DNA of 64,000 bases from DASUPK01 sp963819715 (GTDB lineage Bacteria > Actinomycetota > Thermoleophilia > Solirubrobacterales > 70-9): NCBI GenBank assembly GCA_963819715.1, contig CAWFXE010000003.1, positions 62,001 through 126,000 of the forward strand, given 5' to 3'. The notes under the pieces were generated by a model. It was not told where the DNA came from, did no database searches, and saw only the letters and a program-made list of their open reading frames with translations. Within the stretch, counting starts at the first letter, position 1, and each line of letters begins with the position of its first letter. Below are positions 36,005 to 44,760 of the stretch, one piece after another. The translations under genes were made by a program, and so were the position numbers.

Positions 36005-36407
36005 ATGGCGATCCCAGAAGAGGAGCTGCTTGAACGGCTGCGCGCCGGATACGAGGCCTTCAACCGACGGGGACTACGACGCCGCGACCGCGTGGGTGCA
36101 CCCGGACGTGGTCTTCATCACCCTCAGCCCCGGCCGAACCGAGCTGCGGGGTGCCGAGACACTGCGCGCCTGGATGGAACCCGACGCCTTCGAGTCGCAG
36201 GTGAGCGAGCCCGCGGTGGTCGAGATCAGCGGCAGCCAGGTGCTGATTCGCCAAATGACGCGGGCGCGTGGGGCCGGCAGCGGCATCGAGCTGGAGACCG
36301 CGTCGTGGGCCGTCTGGTCCTTCGACGACGAGGGCCGCGTGATCCGAATGGAGAACTTCAGTGAACAGGAAGAGGAACTCGCGCGTCGCGCTCTGCCCGC
36401 TCCTTGA
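36005..36407 (+). CDS. SnoaL-like / NTF2-family protein, one frameshift
   Basis: About 133 residues. The ATG at 36005 gives MAIPEEELLERLRAGYEAFN, a typical SnoaL-like first helix. The GGGG run at 36069-36072 then carries one extra G. Removing it yields RRDYDAATAWVHPDVVFITL, then RTELRGAETLRAWMEPDAFE and a closing WAVWSFDDEGRVIRMENFSE. The fold is a small alpha+beta cone used both by enzymes (ketosteroid-isomerase type) and binding proteins; no catalytic dyad is obvious. This is the only frameshifted gene between 14.5 and 54 kb. Confidence 0.7.
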
Positions 36408-36472
36408 TGCCGAGCAGCATCTTGCCTTCCGAGGCCCGCTCATGCGGCCAAGCTACCGCTGCGGATCGGCGG

Positions 36473-37558
36473 CTACTTGAGGAAGTCGGGGACGTCGATG
36501 TCGGACTCGGAGATTCGCAGGTCGCCCATCGTGTCGCTCCGGCCGCCGCGGACCGGCGTGGGACGGCGCTGCTCCGCCGCTCGCGCGGTGAACTCCGGCG
36601 CGCGGGCGATCATCTCGAAACCCTCGAATCCGGTGGCGATCACGGTGACGCGGACCTCCTCGTGCATCGAGGAGTCCACGACAGCTCCGAAGACGATGTT
36701 GGCGTTCGCGTCGGCAGCCTGGATGCACATCCGCGCGGCCTCGTTGACCTCGAAGAGGCCGAGGTCCTCGCCGCCGGTGACGTTGAGAAGCATGCCCTTG
36801 GCGCCGTCGATCTGCTCCTCGATCAGCGGGGAGGTGATGGCCGCCTTGGCGGCCTCGACGGCGCGGTTCTCGCCGGTCCCGGTGCCGACGCCCATCAGAG
36901 CCGACCCGGCCTGGTGCATGACCAAGCGGACATCGGCGAAGTCGAGGTTGATCAGGCCCGGGATCGTGATCAGGTCGGTGATGCCCTGGACGCCCTGCCT
37001 GAGGATGTCGTCGGCCTCGCGGAAGGCTTCAAGGATGGTCGTCCGGCGCTCGACGATCTGCAGCAGCTTCTCGTTCGGCACGGTGATCAGCGTGTCGACC
37101 TCCCTGCGGAGACGGTCGATCCCCTCCTCGGCCTGGGCCATGCGCTTCTTGCCCTCGAACTCGAAGGGCTTGGTGACCGCGCCGACGGTGAGTGCGCCGA
37201 TCTCCTGCTTGGCGATCTCGGCGATCACGGGGGCCGCGCCGGTACCGGTGCCGCCACCCTCGCCGCAGGTGATGAAGATCATGTCGGCGCCCTTCAGCGC
37301 GTCCTTGATCTCGTCCCGTGACTCGGCCGCCGCGCCGGCGCCGACCTCGGGATTCGCGCCCGCGCCGAGGCCCTTGGTGAGGTTGTGGCCGATGCCGATC
37401 TTGACGTCGGCGTCACAGGCCTGCAGGGCCTGCGCATCGGTGTTCACCGCGACGAACTCCACGCCGCGGAGACCCGCGTCGACCATCCGGCTGACGGCAT
37501 TTGAACCGCCTCCACCGACTCCGACGACCTTGATTACGGCCAGATATGACGTTTCCAT
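36473..37558 (-). CDS. ftsZ: Cell division protein FtsZ
   Basis: Tubulin-like GTPase forming the division ring. The 361 residues carry VVGVGGGGSNAVSRM, VNTDAQAL, the tubulin signature GEGGGTGTGAAPVIAE, the T7-loop LINLDFADVRLVMHQAG, and the C-terminal peptide DIDVPDFLK that binds partners. The linker between core and tail is short (about 30 residues). It is the last gene of the dcw cluster, separated from ftsQ by 287 bp, so it probably has its own promoter in addition. Confidence 0.98.
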   Translation of the reverse strand: METSYLAVIKVVGVGGGGSNAVSRMVDAGLRGVEFVAVNTDAQALQACDADVKIGIGHNLTKGLGAGANPEVGAGAAAESRDEIKDALKGADMIFITCGEGGGTGTGAAPVIAEIAKQEIGALTVGAVTKPFEFEGKKRMAQAEEGIDRLRREVDTLITVPNEKLLQIVERRTTILEAFREADDILRQGVQGITDLITIPGLINLDFADVRLVMHQAGSALMGVGTGTGENRAVEAAKAAITSPLIEEQIDGAKGMLLNVTGGEDLGLFEVNEAARMCIQAADANANIVFGAVVDSSMHEEVRVTVIATGFEGFEMIARAPEFTARAAEQRRPTPVRGGRSDTMGDLRISESDIDVPDFLK

Positions 37559-37845
37559 GGTTGGTCCTGCTCCGAGCCCCTCGCCGCTGTTCGGCTGCGG
37601 GGCAGTACTGATTTACGGACAGGGTACGCGGTTTCCTGCCTCGCGCAAGCCTGCAGTCTCAAGTCTCCCTTGAGGGTTCCCGTGGGGTGAGTCTACTGTC
37701 GAGGTCGAGGTCTAGAGTTGGTTGAGACCCCGAAAAATCCCTGTAAATCCCGCACTTCTCCAACGACCCTCCGGAGCTCGGTGATGGCGGTTGCCGGGCA
37801 CCTCGAAGGGCGCAAATCGGCGTGCATGCCTCGTTGCAGGCGCTC
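37559..37845. other. Intergenic region between ftsQ and ftsZ
   Basis: 287 bp without a gene. It contains a 6-bp inverted repeat CTCAAG-N5-CTTGAG at 37658-37674, about 100 bp upstream of the ftsZ start, and on the minus strand a TAGACT that could serve as a -10 box for ftsZ. I see no RNA gene. Regulation of ftsZ from this region is inference. Confidence 0.4.
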
Positions 37846-38616
37846 TCAGCCGCCCGAAACGGGCCGGTCCGGGACGCTGACATCGAGATAGGACGGCGAG
37901 CCATGCGCGTCCCCGGAGAGCACGGCGACGGCCGCCTCCCACTTGTCCCGGGCGCGCGAGCCGTCGCCGAAGCGGATCTCGGGCCCGTTGTTCAGGTCGA
38001 CCACCACCCCGCCGACGTCCTCGTCCCAGGTCGAGGAGGTGATGCGGTTCTTCAGCGGCTCCGGGGTCGCTCCGAGGATCGCGGCCTGGGCGCCGGAATC
38101 CTCGTCGAGGCGTGGGCCGTGCGGGACGGCTCCCTCGATGCGCGGCAGGGCCTTGGCGTCGAAGTCGGCCCCTGGGAGCAGGTAGCCATCGGCCGAGACC
38201 GCCGTCTCCTGACCGTCGATCCGGACGAAGGCGACCGGCAGTCGCTCGGTGATCGTCACCTCGAGGCCGTGCGGGAAGCTCGTGCTCGCTCCGACCGACG
38301 CCACGGTCGGGAAGCGGGCGACGGCGTCCCGGAGCTCGCCGTCCTTGATGTGAAGGGTGGTCATGTCGCCGGCCACCCGCTGGACCGCCGACTGGATCTG
38401 CCGCTCGTTGGTGGTCGCTCCCTTGATCGTGACGTCGTGGATCGCGAACCAGGAGAGGTCGCGGAACCAGAACATGTAGAGGCCGTACAGGGCGACCAGG
38501 AGCAACGCGGCCGCAATCGCTCGGCGTCGAAGGAGCGCGCCCTTCTTCGCGGTCGCCCGGGGCCTGACCCGAGTCCGCACGACGGGTCGCCGCGAGTTCA
38601 GTGCGCGAGTTGCCAT
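37846..38616 (-). CDS. ftsQ: Cell division protein FtsQ
   Basis: 256 residues: a basic cytoplasmic head (RRPVVRTRVRPRATAKKG), one membrane segment (AIAAALLLVALYGLYMFWF), then a POTRA domain (FAIHDVTIKGATTNERQIQ) and the FtsQ beta domain (PTVASVGASTSFPHGLEVTI, TERLPVAFVRIDG). It connects early and late division proteins at the septum. It starts 10 bp before the murB stop, in line with the mur genes. Confidence 0.93.
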   Translation of the reverse strand: MATRALNSRRPVVRTRVRPRATAKKGALLRRRAIAAALLLVALYGLYMFWFRDLSWFAIHDVTIKGATTNERQIQSAVQRVAGDMTTLHIKDGELRDAVARFPTVASVGASTSFPHGLEVTITERLPVAFVRIDGQETAVSADGYLLPGADFDAKALPRIEGAVPHGPRLDEDSGAQAAILGATPEPLKNRITSSTWDEDVGGVVVDLNNGPEIRFGDGSRARDKWEAAVAVLSGDAHGSPSYLDVSVPDRPVSGG

Positions 38617-38626
38617 GCCTTCCGAT

Positions 38627-39544
38627 TCACCGCTCGAGGCTCCAATCCTCCGGCCATTTCACGTCCCCCAGGACCTGCACCTCGGGCACCAGCGTCACCC
38701 CGAACCGGTCGTGCACCTGGCGGCGCGCCTCGGCCATCACCTCGAGGATTTCGGTGGTGGTGGCGCCGCCGGTGTTCTCGACGAAGTTCGCGTGTTTCGG
38801 CGAGAGCCGCGCTCCGCCGACCTGCAGGCCACGACAGCCGGCCGCGTCGAGGAGCTGGCCGGCGGAACGGCCCTCCGCGCGAGGGTCGTCGGGATTCACG
38901 AAGGTCGACCCGAACGTCTTGATTCCAGAGGGCTGCGCCTCCTTTCTCCTGCGCCGCATGTCCGCCATGGTGGCCTTGACATCGGCCGGATTCCCGACGG
39001 AGAGGGAGAAGGTCGCGAGGGCGACGACGTCGCGGTCGCCGAGGTTGGAGCTGCGGTAGCGGAAGCCAAGGTTCTCGGGGCGGCGCTCGTCGGACCCGTC
39101 CGGCGTGCAGACCGTGACCCGATCGAGGACGCGTCCGAGCTCTCCCCCATAGGCGTTCGCATTCATCCGCACCGCACCGCCGACGGTGCCGGGGATGTTG
39201 ACGCCGAACTCGAGGCCGGTCAGACCCCATCCGGCCGCCTTGGCCGCCGCCGAGGGCAGCCGGGCTCCGCCGCCGCAGACGACCCGCGCGCCATCGCGCT
39301 CGACCCGGGTCAGGCCACCGGCGAGCTTGAGCACGAGGCCGCGGAAGCCGTCGTCGGCGACCAGCAGGTTCGAGCCGGATCCCACGACTCCGACGGGAAG
39401 GCCCTCGTCCTGGGCCCAGGCGAGGAGCTCGATCACCTCGTCCTCGGTCTCCGGGCGGGCGAAGTAGTCGGCCGAGCCCCCGGCCCGGACAGTTGTCAGC
39501 CGAGACAGCGCGTAATCGCGCTCAATGCCATCCGGGGTGCTCAT
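38627..39544 (-). CDS. murB: UDP-N-acetylenolpyruvoylglucosamine reductase
   Basis: FAD enzyme completing UDP-MurNAc. The 305 residues from the ATG at 39544 include LTTVRAGGSADYFARPETED, VVGSGSNLLVADDGFRGLVL (FAD site), GLEFGVNIPGTVGGAVRMNA, FGSTFVNPDD and the catalytic Ser in AGQLLDAAGCRGLQVGGARL. It is type I MurB by these motifs. The ATG overlaps the murC stop by 4 bp. Confidence 0.95.
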   Translation of the reverse strand: MSTPDGIERDYALSRLTTVRAGGSADYFARPETEDEVIELLAWAQDEGLPVGVVGSGSNLLVADDGFRGLVLKLAGGLTRVERDGARVVCGGGARLPSAAAKAAGWGLTGLEFGVNIPGTVGGAVRMNANAYGGELGRVLDRVTVCTPDGSDERRPENLGFRYRSSNLGDRDVVALATFSLSVGNPADVKATMADMRRRRKEAQPSGIKTFGSTFVNPDDPRAEGRSAGQLLDAAGCRGLQVGGARLSPKHANFVENTGGATTTEILEVMAEARRQVHDRFGVTLVPEVQVLGDVKWPEDWSLER

Positions 39545-40941
39545 CGACCCTCCACCAGCGCCTCGGCCAGGCGGTAGACGTCGCCCGCCCCGATCGTGAT
39601 CAGCACGTCCCCCTCTCCGATGCGGGGCCTCAGGGCCTGCGCGGCGAGATCGGCCGTCGGCAGCCACCAGACGGGCCTGCCCCCGGCGTGATCGGCGGTG
39701 GCGCTCGCGACCATCATCCCGCTCACTCCCTCGAGCTCGCCGACCGGCTCCTCCCGGGCCGGATAGACGTCGAGGACCGCAACCTCGTCCGCGGCGGCCA
39801 GGGCGGCGCCGAACTCCGTGGCGAGAGCCTTGGTCCGGGAGTAGAGGTGCGGCTGGAAGGCGACGATCAGGCGCCGGGGATCGAGGTCCCTGGCGGCATC
39901 GAGCGTCGCCGCCACCTCGGTCGGATGATGGGCGTAGTCGTCGTAGATGCGCGCCCCGTCCGCCTCACCCTTGAGCTCTAGGCGACGGGCCACCCCCGGG
40001 AAGTCCCCGAGCGCTTGCGCGCACGCCTCCACGTCGGCCGACGCAAGCGACAGGCCCGCGAGGGCCGCGAGGGCATTGGCGACGTTGTGGCGGCCGGGAA
40101 CCCGCAGTTCGACCTCGGCGTCGACGCCTGCGCCTCGCGCGCGGAAGCGAGTGCCACCGCCCGGCTCCGCGCGAATCTCGCTCGCCAGCAACTCCGGGGC
40201 GGGACCCCGTGGAGTCTGGCCATCCGAATCTTCCAACGCGAAGCGGACAACGCGCTGTGCCTCCTTCCCGGGCAGCTTGACGTCGGCCCCCGCCACCAGC
40301 CCGGTCGCGGGAGCGGCGAAAGCCGCGAACGCTTCCGAGAGCTCGGCGAGGGAGCCCCAGCGGGAGTGATGGTCGAGCTCCAGGTTGGTGATCACCGCCA
40401 CCTCGGGCCGGAGCTTGAGGAAGCTCGCGTCACTCTCATCGGCCTCAGCCACAACCCAGTCTCCCTCGCCCCAGCCTGCGTTGGTGGGCTCTCCATCCGC
40501 TGCGGAGCCCGGCAGCTCGCCACCGAGGAAGAACGCCGGATCAGCGCCCGACGCGCGCAGGGCCCAGATGCACATCGCCGCTGTCGTGGTCTTGCCGTGG
40601 GTGCCGGCGATCGCCAGCAGGCGGCGCTGCGAACAGAGCTCGGCCAGCAGCTCGCCGCGGTGGATCACGCTCTGGCCTCGCTCTCGGGCGCGAAGCAGCT
40701 CCGGGTTGTCATCCGGGACCGCCGTGGAGACGACCACGTCGGCGCCTGCGGGCACCTGGTCGGCGTCGTGGCCGATGTGCGGCTCGATTCCCGCGGCGCG
40801 CAGCCGCTCTGTATAGGAGGACTCGGCGCGGTCGGAGCCGGTCACCTCGGCGCCGAGCTGCCTGCAGACGAGTGCGAGCCCGCTCATGCCCGCGCCGCCG
40901 ATGGCGATGAAGTGGAGTCTGCGCCCGTCCAACTCAGTCAC
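39541..40941 (-). CDS. murC: UDP-N-acetylmuramate-L-alanine ligase
   Basis: Adds L-Ala to UDP-MurNAc. The GTG at 40941 gives TELDGRRLHFIAIGGAGMSG (N-terminal UDP-binding Rossmann start), then LAIAGTHGKTTTAAMCIWAL (ATP P-loop), NLELDHHSRWGS, RVPGRHNVANALAALA and IYDDYAHHPTEVAATLDAAR. About 466 residues. The start overlaps the murG stop by 8 bp. Confidence 0.96.
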   Translation of the reverse strand: MTELDGRRLHFIAIGGAGMSGLALVCRQLGAEVTGSDRAESSYTERLRAAGIEPHIGHDADQVPAGADVVVSTAVPDDNPELLRARERGQSVIHRGELLAELCSQRRLLAIAGTHGKTTTAAMCIWALRASGADPAFFLGGELPGSAADGEPTNAGWGEGDWVVAEADESDASFLKLRPEVAVITNLELDHHSRWGSLAELSEAFAAFAAPATGLVAGADVKLPGKEAQRVVRFALEDSDGQTPRGPAPELLASEIRAEPGGGTRFRARGAGVDAEVELRVPGRHNVANALAALAGLSLASADVEACAQALGDFPGVARRLELKGEADGARIYDDYAHHPTEVAATLDAARDLDPRRLIVAFQPHLYSRTKALATEFGAALAAADEVAVLDVYPAREEPVGELEGVSGMMVASATADHAGGRPVWWLPTADLAAQALRPRIGEGDVLITIGAGDVYRLAEALVEGR

Positions 40942-42025
40942 CGGCCGCCCCCAGCACCTCGCGCGCGATTCGCTTGGCCGCATCGGGCTTGGCCAGCCGG
41001 CGCGCGGCGAGGCTCATCTCGCGGAGCCGGTCCTCGTCGCGCAGCAGCTCCGCGATGGTGGCGCTCAGGCGCTCGGCGGTCAGCTCGCCGTCCGGGATCA
41101 CGACGGCGGCGCCGCCGTCCGCCATCCAGCGGGCATTGATCGTCTGGTGGTCCGCGGTCGCATGGGGATAGGGGATCAGAATGGCGGGGCGGCCCGCGGC
41201 GGCGACCTCCATCACTGAGCCGCCGGCGCGGCCGACGACAAGGTCCGCGGCCGCGAGCACATCTCCCAGGTCGGGCTCGTACTGAAGCAGCGTGTAGCGC
41301 TCGGGACGCCCCTCGTCGTCCCAGCGGCGGCGGAGCTCCGGGTAATCGCGGCGGCCGACGACGTGGATGACCCATGGCTGGCCGACGTGATCTCCGGGGA
41401 GGCGCGGGAACGCATCGAACGCGGCGAAATTGATCGAGCGGGCCCCGAGGCTCCCGCCGACGACGGTGACGCAATCCGCCGGCTCCGGGATGCCGAAGCG
41501 GCGGCGCGCGACGGTCGGGTCGGCATCGAGGACCGCTCGCGGGACCGGCCTGCCCGTCACCACGTAGGGGCCGCCGTCGCGGCCGGGGATCGGGAAGGCG
41601 AGGCAGATGAGCGCGGCGCGGCGGGCCAGCATGCGGTTGGCGAGCCCGAGGTGGCTGTCCGCCTCGGTCAGGACCAAGGGAAGGCCGATGCGGACGGCCG
41701 CGAGGCCGGCGGGGCCCGCGACGTAGCCACCGCCCCCGAGCACGGCGTTGGCCTTCCTGTCCTCCAGGAGCTTTCGGGCGGCGCCGACCCCGCCGACCGC
41801 CTGCCAGACGGCGCGAGCAGCCTTCAATGGGTTTCGCCGGTCGAGGCCGCTGAGGCGCAGGAAGTCGATCTCGTACCCGGCGGCGGGAACGAGATCCGCC
41901 TCGGCGCGCTCGCGCGTGCCGAGGAAGCTGACCTCGGCGCCCTCAGCCCGAAGCGCGTCGGCGACGGCGATCGCCGGTACGACGTGCCCCGCCGTGCCGC
42001 CGGCCGCTATTACGACTCGTGCCAC
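40934..42025 (-). CDS. murG: Lipid II synthase, MurG glycosyltransferase
   Basis: Transfers GlcNAc to lipid I at the inner face of the membrane. From the GTG at 42025: ARVVIAAGGTAGHVVPAIAV (GGTAGH motif), GLGG-type loop NAVLGGGGYVAGPAGL, TVVGGSLGARSIN, LVVGRAGGSVMEVAAAGRPA (donor-binding) and PYPHATADHQTINARW. About 363 residues. The frame is open upstream, but that part belongs to ftsW in another frame. Confidence 0.95.
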   Translation of the reverse strand: MARVVIAAGGTAGHVVPAIAVADALRAEGAEVSFLGTRERAEADLVPAAGYEIDFLRLSGLDRRNPLKAARAVWQAVGGVGAARKLLEDRKANAVLGGGGYVAGPAGLAAVRIGLPLVLTEADSHLGLANRMLARRAALICLAFPIPGRDGGPYVVTGRPVPRAVLDADPTVARRRFGIPEPADCVTVVGGSLGARSINFAAFDAFPRLPGDHVGQPWVIHVVGRRDYPELRRRWDDEGRPERYTLLQYEPDLGDVLAAADLVVGRAGGSVMEVAAAGRPAILIPYPHATADHQTINARWMADGGAAVVIPDGELTAERLSATIAELLRDEDRLREMSLAARRLAKPDAAKRIAREVLGAAGD

Positions 42026-43244
42026 TTGCTGAGCGCTTTCTTCTTGTTTTGGTTCCGCCCTCGACCACGCGGAGTCTCGCAGGGCCCGCGGCCGTCGAGC
42101 GGCCGGAGCCACCGCGGGCGGACGCCTGGGCGGGTCTGCGGGCAACGTTGAGGATCAGACCCGCCGCGGCGAGCGTGATCACGAGACTGGTCCCTCCATA
42201 CGAGACGAATGGCAGTGGTACTCCCGTCAGCGGCGCGAGCCCGAGCACCGCGAAGAGGTTGAGGGCCGCCTGGGCAAGGATCAGGGAGGTGAGCCCGGCG
42301 GCGAGCAGCTTGCTGAATCGATCGCGCGCCCGGTGCGCGGCGCGTAAGCCCGCGTAGCCGAAGATCCCGAAGAGGCCGATCAGTACGAACATCCCGGCAA
42401 GGCCGAGCTCCTCGCCGATCACCGCGGCGATCATGTCAGTGTGGGCCTCCGGCAGGTAGGAGGCCTTCTGGACGCTCTGACCGAGCCCGACGCCGAACAT
42501 ACCGCCCGAGCCGACGGCGATGGTCGCCTGCTTCGCCTGGAATCCCGAGCCGCCCGGATCGCTGTCCGGGTGAAGGAAGCCGGTGAGACGGGCCTCCTGG
42601 TAGGGGTGCATCACGACCATCACCACCGCGAGCAGGGCGATCAGGGCGCCCACCGGCGCCAGGGTTCGCGGCTTGACGCCCGCGAGGAAGAGGACGCAGC
42701 AGACTGCGAAGGAAACGACGATCGCCGTGCCCAGGTCGGGCTCCTTCGCGATCAGCAGGACAGAGAGGCCGACGATCAGCAGGTACGGTCCCAGCCCACT
42801 CAGCGTCCGGGCCCGCTTCGGCTCCGTCGAGAGCAGGTAAGCGCCGTAGAGGACGATGGCGATCTTGGCCAGCTCGGAGGGCTGGAACTGGACCAGGCCG
42901 CCTCCCACCCAGCGCTGCGCGCCGTTGACGGTGGTCCCGACGCCCGGCAGCAGCACCGCGAAAAGCAGGAATAGGGAGCCGGCCAGGATCAGCGGCGTCA
43001 TCACCTTGGCCGCGGCGACGCCGCGAACCGATGCGACGCGCATGACCAGCAGGCCGATGGCTCCGAAGATCACCGTGCGCTCGAGGTAGTAGAAGCCGCT
43101 GCCGCCGCTGTTCAACACCGAGCGCGCCGAGCTGGCGCTGAAGACCATCACCGCGCCGAAGGCGAGCAGGCAGAGGGTCGCCGTCAGCAGCAGGGAGTAT
43201 TCGAGCGGCGGTGGCGCCGGCTTGCGCTTCGCCTGCGCGCTCAT
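41943..43244 (-). CDS. ftsW: Septal peptidoglycan polymerase FtsW (SEDS family)
   Basis: Polytopic SEDS glycosyltransferase working with FtsI. The 433 residues as read hold about ten helices, VMVFSASSARSVLNSGGSGFYYL, LVQFQPSELAKIAIVLYGAYLL, LLIAKEPDLGTAIVVS, MIAAVIGEELGLAG and PFVSYGGTSLVITLAAAGLI. The tail past about residue 395 is basic and overlaps murG by 83 nt. A second frame has stops at 42010-42012 and would end LSKWHES with a 16-nt overlap, so an indel near the end is possible. The start overlaps the murD stop by 4 bp. Confidence 0.93.
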   Translation of the reverse strand: MSAQAKRKPAPPPLEYSLLLTATLCLLAFGAVMVFSASSARSVLNSGGSGFYYLERTVIFGAIGLLVMRVASVRGVAAAKVMTPLILAGSLFLLFAVLLPGVGTTVNGAQRWVGGGLVQFQPSELAKIAIVLYGAYLLSTEPKRARTLSGLGPYLLIVGLSVLLIAKEPDLGTAIVVSFAVCCVLFLAGVKPRTLAPVGALIALLAVVMVVMHPYQEARLTGFLHPDSDPGGSGFQAKQATIAVGSGGMFGVGLGQSVQKASYLPEAHTDMIAAVIGEELGLAGMFVLIGLFGIFGYAGLRAAHRARDRFSKLLAAGLTSLILAQAALNLFAVLGLAPLTGVPLPFVSYGGTSLVITLAAAGLILNVARRPAQASARGGSGRSTAAGPARLRVVEGGTKTRRKRSASGTSRNSGRRHGGARRTGDRRRRRASG

Positions 43245-44605
43245 GCGAGGGCCTCCACGAGCTCGCGGAAGCGGTCGCCACGCGCCTCGAAGTCCTTGAA
43301 GGCGTCGAAGCTCGCCGCGGCCGGGGAGAGCAGGACGATCTCTCCGGGCTTCGCGACGGCGCCAGCGGCCTCCACGGCTCGCTCGAGGGTGCCGAGCTCG
43401 AAGATCTCGACGCCGGCCGGAGCGAGCTCGGCCGCCATCCGCTCCGCCCCCTCGCCGATCAGGTAGACGCCGACGCAGCGCTCGCGGACCGCCTCGGCCA
43501 GCGGCGCGAAGCTCTCCTGCTTGGGGCGGCCGCCCGCGATCAGGCGCACGCCGCCGTGGAAGGCCCTGATGCCCGCCACGGCCGAGGCCACGTTGGTCGC
43601 CTTCGAGTCGTTGACGTAGAGGGCGCCATCGAGCTCTCTGACCGGCTCGAGGCGGTGAGGAACGCCTTTGAAGGTCCGCAGGCCCTCCGCCACAGCGTCA
43701 CGCGGCAGCCCGGATGCGAGGGCCGCTGCGGCGGCGGCCATGGCGTTCTCCACGTTGTGCGCGCCGAGGAGCTGGAGCTCGTCGGCGCGGAGCAGCGGCT
43801 CGTCCGCGGCGAAGATGACTCCGTCGCGCATGCTGAGCTCGCAGTCAGGGTCCGCGGACTCCCCCTCCACCGGGCAGAACCGGATCCGCCGGGCGCAACC
43901 CCCGAGATCGCGACCGCGGAGCTCGGGGGTGTCGCCGTTGTAGACCGCGGCGTCGTCGTTGCCCTGGTTGGCGAAGATCCGCAGCTTCGCCTCGAGGTAG
44001 TTCTCGAGAGTTCCGTGGCGGTCGAGGTGGTCCGGGGCCAGGTTGATGAAGACCGCGCATTCCGGACCGAAGTAGTTCGTGTCCTCGAGCTGGAAGCTGG
44101 ACGCCTCACAGACGACGGTCGCGTCGGGGTCGATCGCGCCGACCAGCGACGCGAGCGGCGTGCCGACGTTGCCGGCGACGGCCACCGGGCGGCCGGCGGT
44201 CCGGTGGAGGTGGCCGACCAGCTCGGTCGTCGTGGTCTTCCCGTTCGTGCCCGTGACGGCGCAGAAGGCGTTCGGGATCAGCCGCCAAGCGAGCTCGAGC
44301 TCGCCGGTGACCGCGATGCCGCGCTCCCGCGCCGCCGCGATGACGGGCGCGTCCTGGGGCACGCCGGGGCTCTTCACCACGGTTCGGGCAGGATCGAGTT
44401 GCCGTGTTCCTTCCACGCCCAAACTGACTTCGACGCCCGCCTGTCCCAGCCCTGCCGCCTCCTCGGGCGAGCCCGAATCGACCCCGATCACGGTCTCGCC
44501 ACGCTCGGCGAGCACGCTCGCGATGGCCGCGCCGGAGCGCGCCAGACCGACCACCAGAAAAGGCCCTTCAGGCAGCGGAGGACGAGGCTTCTCGCCTGAG
44601 TTCAC
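43241..44605 (-). CDS. murD: UDP-N-acetylmuramoylalanine-D-glutamate ligase
   Basis: Adds D-Glu to UDP-MurNAc-Ala. The 454 residues carry PFLVVGLARSGAAIASVLAE, VKSPGVP, AVTGTNGKTTTTELVGHL (P-loop), CEASSFQLED, NLAPDHLDRHGT, LLGAHNVENAMAAAAAA and YVNDSKATNVASAVAGI, all standard. The ATG at 44605 gives MNSGEKPRPPLPEG. The 155-bp gap upstream holds GC hairpins and the end of the exported Lys-rich protein gene, so a promoter for the murD-to-ftsQ part may lie there. Confidence 0.95.
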   Translation of the reverse strand: MNSGEKPRPPLPEGPFLVVGLARSGAAIASVLAERGETVIGVDSGSPEEAAGLGQAGVEVSLGVEGTRQLDPARTVVKSPGVPQDAPVIAAARERGIAVTGELELAWRLIPNAFCAVTGTNGKTTTTELVGHLHRTAGRPVAVAGNVGTPLASLVGAIDPDATVVCEASSFQLEDTNYFGPECAVFINLAPDHLDRHGTLENYLEAKLRIFANQGNDDAAVYNGDTPELRGRDLGGCARRIRFCPVEGESADPDCELSMRDGVIFAADEPLLRADELQLLGAHNVENAMAAAAAALASGLPRDAVAEGLRTFKGVPHRLEPVRELDGALYVNDSKATNVASAVAGIRAFHGGVRLIAGGRPKQESFAPLAEAVRERCVGVYLIGEGAERMAAELAPAGVEIFELGTLERAVEAAGAVAKPGEIVLLSPAAASFDAFKDFEARGDRFRELVEALA

Positions 44606-44646
44606 ATAACTACGTTCGACCCCGGGCGCTCACTCCCTTCGTGCCT

Positions 44647-44664
44647 AGCGGCCACCAGGCCGCT
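44647..44664. repeat. GC hairpin between the Lys-rich protein gene and murD
   Basis: Perfect 7-bp stem AGCGGCC/GGCCGCT with an ACCA loop. A second GCGGCC/GGCCGC hairpin stands about 50 bp nearer the Lys-rich gene, and an 11-base direct repeat GGCGAAGCCCG occurs twice in the same gap. It could terminate the upstream gene; there is no U-run. Confidence 0.4.
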
Positions 44665-44760
44665 CCACCTTGGAGCGAAGGGCGAAGCCCGTAGCGACTT
44701 ATGTGGGGCGGCCGCTCGTGGCCGCGATCTGATGGCGAAGCCCGAGTAGCGCGGTCTCGC

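Noticed and set aside
35982..36005. Glycine riboswitch upstream of gcvT
   Set aside because: A 22-bp gap cannot hold it, and the 30960-31034 gap before gcvPA contains just a simple GC hairpin.
43211..44599. Plus-strand open frame of about 460 codons opposite murD
   Set aside because: MurD on the minus strand is complete and conserved; the opposite frame is a GC artefact.
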